Of a stretch of DNA of 10,139 nt, positions 7,360 through 10,139 are shown piece after piece. The notes below the pieces were generated by a model that saw nothing but the letters and a program-made list of their open reading frames with translations, was not told the origin of the DNA and did no database searches. Source of the DNA: Lentisphaeria bacterium (GTDB lineage: Bacteria > Verrucomicrobiota > Lentisphaeria > Victivallales > UBA1829). Location of the stretch: the NCBI GenBank assembly GCA_017623265.1, contig JAGAPM010000081.1, positions 1 through 10,139 of the forward strand, read 5' to 3'. A program made the position numbers and the translations under genes. How positions within the stretch are numbered: the first letter of the stretch is position 1; each line of letters starts with the position of its first letter.

Positions 7360-8535
7360 ATGAATATCGAAGAAACAGGAGAAAGCCGTTGGGAGGATTA
7401 CGGCAGCTGGGAACGCCGGGCGAGTCTGTGCGGGGATTCGATTTACAAACGGCTGGAAGCGATCCGCCTCGCTGTATTGGAGCGGTGTACGGTCTGCAAA
7501 GAGTTCGAGGGAATGTTAAAAACACCCTTTGCCGGACTTTACAGTGTTACTGAATCAATGCAGTTGATCAGCGGTAAATTGGAAAGGATGCTGCCGCATT
7601 TTGTTGCTGTCGATGATGGAAAGATCAGGCGACTCAATTTGCAGATGCCCGGCGATTTCAAAAAATCATGGGAAAATATTCCCTTGCGGGAACCTTTTTC
7701 TGCTGACTTTGAACGGGGGAAAATCAAACTCAAGGATGGCGTTTTGAGTTTGGAAATAAAAATGGAAGGCGATTTGCTCAGTCCGGAAGATCTCCATATC
7801 ATTGTATGGGCAGACTGTTATTCCGCCGAAGAATTGAAGACACAATTTCCAGTGTTCCTGCCACATTCGGCGAACTTGACCTTGACGGGAGACTGGATGT
7901 TCGGAATCCATCAACTCCTGAAGAAGCTGACCGTGCCGCAGCAGGAACTGTATATTTCTTTTCACTTGACGGAATATTCTGCATCCATGCGGTCTCTCTG
8001 GTTTGTATCCTGTCCGTCCGAAAACGAGTGGTATCTGAATGGAACTTACGGCACAGGCTCTTTGAGCGAAGCCGAAGCCTGGGAACGGACGGAAGACAGC
8101 GAAAGTTTTGGCTGTTATGCAGAGATCAGGCGCCTGAAAACCGATCACTCCGGCTTCACGGAAAATCAACTTTTCGGGTGGGGTGTGCCGTATGTGACTT
8201 ATGATGTTTCTGCGTCACAATGGACCCGTACCGTTCAAAATGATTCCAGCAGAATCATTGCCGCCCGGACCGGAAACGCTCTCCCTGTTAATGTGATTTA
8301 TGAATGCAGACATGATGCTGTGGGCGATTTTCCGTTTCTTTCCGGTGGTGATTATGCCGAAGGGGAATGGCAGATCCTGGCAGAACAGAAAATCGATCAA
8401 AATGAAACCATCCTTCTCGCTTCTGTACCGATCCAACGTCCTTCCGGGGGAAACGGAGCCCGGACAGACCGTTACCGGAAATGCACGATCTCGCTCCAGT
8501 GTCCTTTTGATTCTTGCGGATTGGAGTTTTTGTAA
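7360..8535 (+). CDS. Uncharacterised cytoplasmic protein, 391 aa
   Basis: I do not recognise this protein. ATG 7360 was chosen because AGGAG (7351-7355) precedes it; the longer reading from TTG 7294 would begin inside the guaA terminator. It has no signal peptide or membrane segment, and is rich in Trp, Glu and Ser. An N-terminal helical, Arg-rich stretch (about 10-45, WERRASLCGDSIYKRLEAIR, then LAVLERC) is followed by mixed strand-like sequence (about 90-390) that looks beta-rich, including ILAEQKIDQNETILLASVPI. Cysteines are scattered and form no obvious metal motif. Codon use resembles its neighbours, and the long uninterrupted frame supports a real gene. It sits alone between two terminators, with its ribosome site hidden in a hairpin and no clear promoter, so expression may be low or conditional. 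A structural protein of a decayed element is one possibility, without direct support. Confidence 0.7.
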   Translation: MNIEETGESRWEDYGSWERRASLCGDSIYKRLEAIRLAVLERCTVCKEFEGMLKTPFAGLYSVTESMQLISGKLERMLPHFVAVDDGKIRRLNLQMPGDFKKSWENIPLREPFSADFERGKIKLKDGVLSLEIKMEGDLLSPEDLHIIVWADCYSAEELKTQFPVFLPHSANLTLTGDWMFGIHQLLKKLTVPQQELYISFHLTEYSASMRSLWFVSCPSENEWYLNGTYGTGSLSEAEAWERTEDSESFGCYAEIRRLKTDHSGFTENQLFGWGVPYVTYDVSASQWTRTVQNDSSRIIAARTGNALPVNVIYECRHDAVGDFPFLSGGDYAEGEWQILAEQKIDQNETILLASVPIQRPSGGNGARTDRYRKCTISLQCPFDSCGLEFL

Positions 8536-8564
8536 ATGCCGTTTCCCGATGTGGAGGGATTTGA

Positions 8565-8693
8565 ATGATCCTTACCACTTCCGCCAACAGGTTTGAAATG
8601 CGCATTGAGAATGCTGTTTCACTCTCTTCCGGCAGCAGAACGATTGCAAAAAAAAAGATCCGCGGAAATGCGGATCTTTTTGTGGTTTTCTGA
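8565..8693 (+). CDS. Doubtful small ORF, 42 aa, running through a terminator
   Basis: ATG 8565 has an excellent Shine-Dalgarno (GGAGG, 8553-8557, seven bases away) and overlaps (ATGA) the stop of a 10-codon ORF beginning at 8536 right after the TAA of the previous gene. The frame reads MILTTSANRFEMRIENAVSL, continues through a basic IAKKKIRG stretch and ends FVVF. Its last third is encoded by the bidirectional terminator hairpin, which argues against a functional full-length product. It may be the truncated 5' end of a gene once downstream of the 7360 gene, or chance. No family recognised. Confidence 0.22.
   Translation: MILTTSANRFEMRIENAVSLSSGSRTIAKKKIRGNADLFVVF
8646..8681. terminator. Bidirectional rho-independent terminator between convergent genes
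   Basis: AAAAGATCCGC (8653-8663) and GCGGATCTTTT (8670-8680) form a perfect 11-bp stem with loop GGAAAT. On the + strand it ends in T5 (8677-8681). On the - strand the A9 run (8648-8656) gives a U-tract. It lies 23 bases beyond the lpxA stop and serves both lpxA and the + strand gene. Confidence 0.9.
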
Positions 8694-8703
8694 AGACCGG
8701 AAC

Positions 8704-9522
8704 TTATGCTTCCGGAGAACTGGTGCGGTTCTTCCGGTTGGCACCGGGAAGAACACCGCGTTTGGCTGTTTTGATAAAATCAAGGAATTCCACCACTTCC
8801 GGCAGCATGGGCAGTTCAGCTTCTGCTTTGGCAATGGCATTGGGCATGTTGAGACCCTGACGGAAGAAGATGTCATAAAGTTTCTTAACCGCACGGATCG
8901 TATCCGGAGCAAAACCGCTTCTGCGCATACCCACGATATTAAAGCCACTGACGCCTTCGTTTCTGCCGGCAGTGATCATAAACGGCGGCAGATCCATACT
9001 GATCGCAGAACAGCCGGAGATTACTGCCATTCTGCCGACCCGGCAGAACTGGTGAACAGCTGTGATTCCGGAGAGCAGGGCTTTATCACCAACTTCCACA
9101 TAACCGGCGATCATGGAACCTACGACCATGATCACATTGTTTCCAACTACGCAGTTGTGAGCAACATGAGCGTTTGCCATGAAGAAACAGCCGTCGCCGA
9201 TCACCGTGGTCGTGCCTGCATGGGTCCCGCGATTCACGGTAACACCTTCACGGAACTTGTTGTTGCTGCCGATCTTGGTGAAGGAGGGACCCTGCGCCGG
9301 ATCGTAGGCGTAATCTTCCGGATCTGTGCCGATGGAGGCAAAAGGATAGAAAATATTGTTGTCGCCGATCGTGGTGTGATCGCCGATATGGCACTGGGAG
9401 ATCAGTTTGCAATTGTTGCCGATTTCCACATTGTCGCCGATCACGCAATAGGGCCCGATTTCCACATTGTCGCCGAGTTTAACATTGTTCCCGATAATCG
9501 CTGTCGGATGAATTTTCTGCAT
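8704..9522 (-). CDS. lpxA: UDP-N-acetylglucosamine O-acyltransferase
   Basis: 272 residues; E. coli LpxA has 262. It catalyses the first step of lipid A synthesis, moving a 3-hydroxyacyl group from acyl carrier protein to the 3-OH of UDP-GlcNAc in the cytoplasm as a trimer. The left-handed beta-helix shows as hexapeptide repeats over about 1-190 (HPTAIIGNN, IGPYCVIGDN, IGDHTTIGDN, VVGNNV, VEVGDK). Catalytic H122 lies in NAHVAHNC (E. coli H125). AVHQFCRVG, NIVGMRRSGF and the C-terminal alpha-helical part FLDFIKTAKRGVL are typical. G170 aligns with E. coli G173, the acyl-length ruler, which suggests a long (about C14) 3-hydroxyacyl chain. Start: ATG at 9522-9520 with AAGGAGT (9534-9528 on this strand). 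It stands away from the usual lpxD/fabZ/lpxB cluster, within what can be seen here. Confidence 0.96.
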   Translation of the reverse strand: MQKIHPTAIIGNNVKLGDNVEIGPYCVIGDNVEIGNNCKLISQCHIGDHTTIGDNNIFYPFASIGTDPEDYAYDPAQGPSFTKIGSNNKFREGVTVNRGTHAGTTTVIGDGCFFMANAHVAHNCVVGNNVIMVVGSMIAGYVEVGDKALLSGITAVHQFCRVGRMAVISGCSAISMDLPPFMITAGRNEGVSGFNIVGMRRSGFAPDTIRAVKKLYDIFFRQGLNMPNAIAKAEAELPMLPEVVEFLDFIKTAKRGVLPGANRKNRTSSPEA

Positions 9523-9561
9523 GGCTGACTCCTTGAGTGAGATCCTGTTTTAAAGAATAAT

Positions 9562-9640
9562 GGGGCGATCCGCTTCCGAACCGCCCCGTTCCGGCGGTCA
9601 TACATACAACCGCCGCCGGTTACCGTTCGCCGGCAACCGG
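9562..9640 (-). other. Three back-to-back GC-rich hairpins upstream of lpxA
   Basis: Read on the - strand, hairpin A (9640-9616) has stem CCGGTTGCCG / CGGTAACCGG and loop GCGAA. Hairpin B (9615-9592) has stem CGGCGGT / ACCGCCG with a 10-base loop. After four bases, hairpin C (9587-9562) has an 11-bp stem starting GGGGCG, two G-U pairs and a GAAG loop. None is followed by a strong U-tract, so they do not look like ordinary terminators. They fill the gap between the basic-protein gene (stop at 9660) and lpxA. They could be an RNA leader, a processing or stability element, or weak attenuators. This role is inference. Confidence 0.6.
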
Positions 9641-9659
9641 AAGCTTGTGAAAAGATCAA

Positions 9660-9767
9660 TTATTTCTTTTTCGCATTCTTGATCGCTTCTTTGATTCTTT
9701 CCTTCACGCGCTGAAGATAGTTTTTGCGGCGTGTTCTTTTCTGGTACTTGTTGTACTGTCTGCCCAT
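9660..9767 (-). CDS. Very small basic protein (35 aa), MGRQYNK type
   Basis: ATG at 9767-9765, TAA at 9662-9660, ribosome site AGGAG (9781-9777) nine bases upstream, and a promoter candidate at 9848-9821. The sequence begins MGRQYNKYQKRTRRKNYLQR, continues with VKERIKEAIKN and ends AKKK. About 15 of 35 residues are Lys or Arg, and residues 17-35 should form a basic helix. I recall similar short MGRxYNK-type proteins as conserved unknowns in Verrucomicrobiota and relatives; that is memory, not a search. Size and charge suggest binding to RNA or the ribosome, by analogy with tiny basic ribosomal proteins, but nothing in the sequence proves this. It may be co-transcribed with lpxA through the hairpin region. 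Confidence 0.75.
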   Translation of the reverse strand: MGRQYNKYQKRTRRKNYLQRVKERIKEAIKNAKKK

Positions 9768-9820
9768 CTTATGGTACTCCTGTATTTTGAATTGTTTTAC
9801 GGTCTGTTTCGTATCGGTTT

Positions 9821-9848
9821 AATGTATCACAAATTTTCATTTTTTCAA
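9821..9848 (-). promoter_or_regulatory. Promoter for the small basic protein (and possibly lpxA)
   Basis: On the - strand: TTGAAA (-35, 9848-9843), a 16-base spacer and TACATT (-10, 9826-9821), followed by a leader of about 47 bases to the ATG at 9767. A-tracts upstream of the -35 (9861-9888) could act as an UP element. Confidence 0.55.
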
Positions 9849-9904
9849 CAGAAGATCGTGTTTTTTTACATTTTTTATGTTTTTTTTTCGCTAATTCGCA
9901 TTTT
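9840..9904. other. Phased T-tracts in divergent promoter region (predicted curved DNA)
   Basis: T runs begin at 9840 (6), 9861 (7), 9871 (6), 9881 (8) and 9901 (4), i.e. at about 10- or 20-bp steps. Runs of this kind in phase with the helix cause intrinsic bending. The tract lies between divergent promoters at 9821-9848 and 9909-9936 and upstream of both -35 elements. An architectural or UP-element role is inferred. Confidence 0.55.
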
Positions 9905-9908
9905 CCGT

Positions 9909-9936
9909 TTGAAAAAATCGCCTTTTCTGCTATTCT
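9909..9936 (+). promoter_or_regulatory. Extended -10 promoter for the gene at 9960
   Basis: TTGAAA (9909-9914), a 16-base spacer and TATTCT (9931-9936), with a TGC extended -10 element just before it. Expected start is near 9943, leaving a leader of only about 17 bases that carries AAGGA (9945-9949) before the ATG at 9960. Confidence 0.62.
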
Positions 9937-9959
9937 ATTAAGATAAGGATTTTGTACCT

Positions 9960-10139
9960 ATGAAAAAGATTTTATCACTTTTGAAATATACTTCGCATGT
10001 ACTGGCGCTTGCTGCAGGATGTTTCCTGGTGGGTGCCGGTTCCACAGCCTGTTCAGAGAAAAAGGCTCCGGATGTACCGGAGGAGCAGTCTAATCTGCTT
10101 TTTGATACGCTGACTGACCTGGAGCAGGGACAGTACGAA
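9960..10139 (+). CDS. Exported protein, possible lipoprotein, N-terminal part (partial)
   Basis: The first 60 codons are in the window; the frame is open at the end. Residues 1-31 form a signal peptide: basic start MKK, further Lys/His at 9 and 13, hydrophobic core about 14-26, then GAGSTAC with C31. C31 followed by SEKK resembles a lipoprotein modification site, although Ser at -3 is not the usual Leu; C21 (after LAAG) is a second, less likely site. The mature start (about 32-60) is acidic and helical, with FDTLTDLEQGQYE resembling the first helix of a TPR-type repeat, which would suit an outer-membrane-associated assembly lipoprotein. That reading rests on few residues. Promoter and AAGGA ribosome site are close upstream, and transcription diverges from the small basic protein gene. 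Confidence 0.7.
   Translation, partial: MKKILSLLKYTSHVLALAAGCFLVGAGSTACSEKKAPDVPEEQSNLLFDTLTDLEQGQYE

Noticed and set aside
8593..9528. A 311-codon + strand frame across lpxA
   Set aside because: Its translation is a His/Asp-rich mirror of the LpxA hexapeptide repeats; the - strand LpxA is unambiguous and has its own ribosome site.
9441..9659. A 72-codon - strand frame over the hairpin region and lpxA start
   Set aside because: It starts at a TTG without a ribosome site, overlaps lpxA in another frame, and its codons come from the three hairpins.
1..10139. CRISPR arrays, tRNA or rRNA genes, insertion sequences, defence systems
   Set aside because: No spaced direct repeats, clover-leaf or rRNA-like sequence, transposase motifs or known defence domains were seen on either strand.

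Overview
The window looks like chromosomal core DNA of a Gram-negative bacterium of roughly half G+C. It holds a lipid A gene (lpxA), an MsbA-like exporter, exported proteins with signal peptides, and a 35-residue basic protein starting MGRQYNKYQKR. From memory, I associate that protein with the Verrucomicrobiota/Lentisphaerota side of the PVC superphylum. A Lentisphaeria-like (Victivallis-type) origin is my best guess, held at about even odds. No rRNA, tRNA, insertion sequence or CRISPR array was seen.

Left block (1-3450, + strand): the 3' end of argB (acetylglutamate kinase), then an MsbA-type ABC exporter half-transporter with about 100 extra residues between TM1 and TM2. An RlmI-like 23S rRNA cytosine methyltransferase follows, its start overlapping the exporter's stop. 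Spacing suggests co-transcription.

Middle block (3451-7322, + strand): a good sigma70-type promoter overlapped by two tandem palindromes drives a probable operon. Its genes are an exported phosphodiester glycosidase (NAGPA family) carrying a parvulin-like insert, a galactokinase-family GHMP kinase of the unusual 'GNHTDYN' type, and a GMP synthase. In the GMP synthase the glutaminase domain has shrunk to a catalytically dead remnant, while the ATP-pyrophosphatase and dimerisation parts are intact. A strong intrinsic terminator closes the unit.

Right block (7323-10139): an unrecognised 391-residue cytoplasmic protein follows, whose Shine-Dalgarno sequence is locked in a hairpin. After it come a doubtful 42-codon ORF and a bidirectional terminator shared with convergent lpxA. 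lpxA lies on the - strand downstream of the tiny basic-protein gene, separated from it by three back-to-back GC-rich hairpins. An AT-rich divergent promoter region with helically phased T-tracts separates these from a + strand exported protein, possibly a lipoprotein, that runs off the window.

The most unusual items are the GMP synthase with a vestigial, cysteine-less glutaminase domain, the glycosidase with a pseudo-parvulin insert under a double-palindrome promoter, the RBS-sequestering hairpin, and the triple-hairpin leader before lpxA. I see no clear defence or mobile system.
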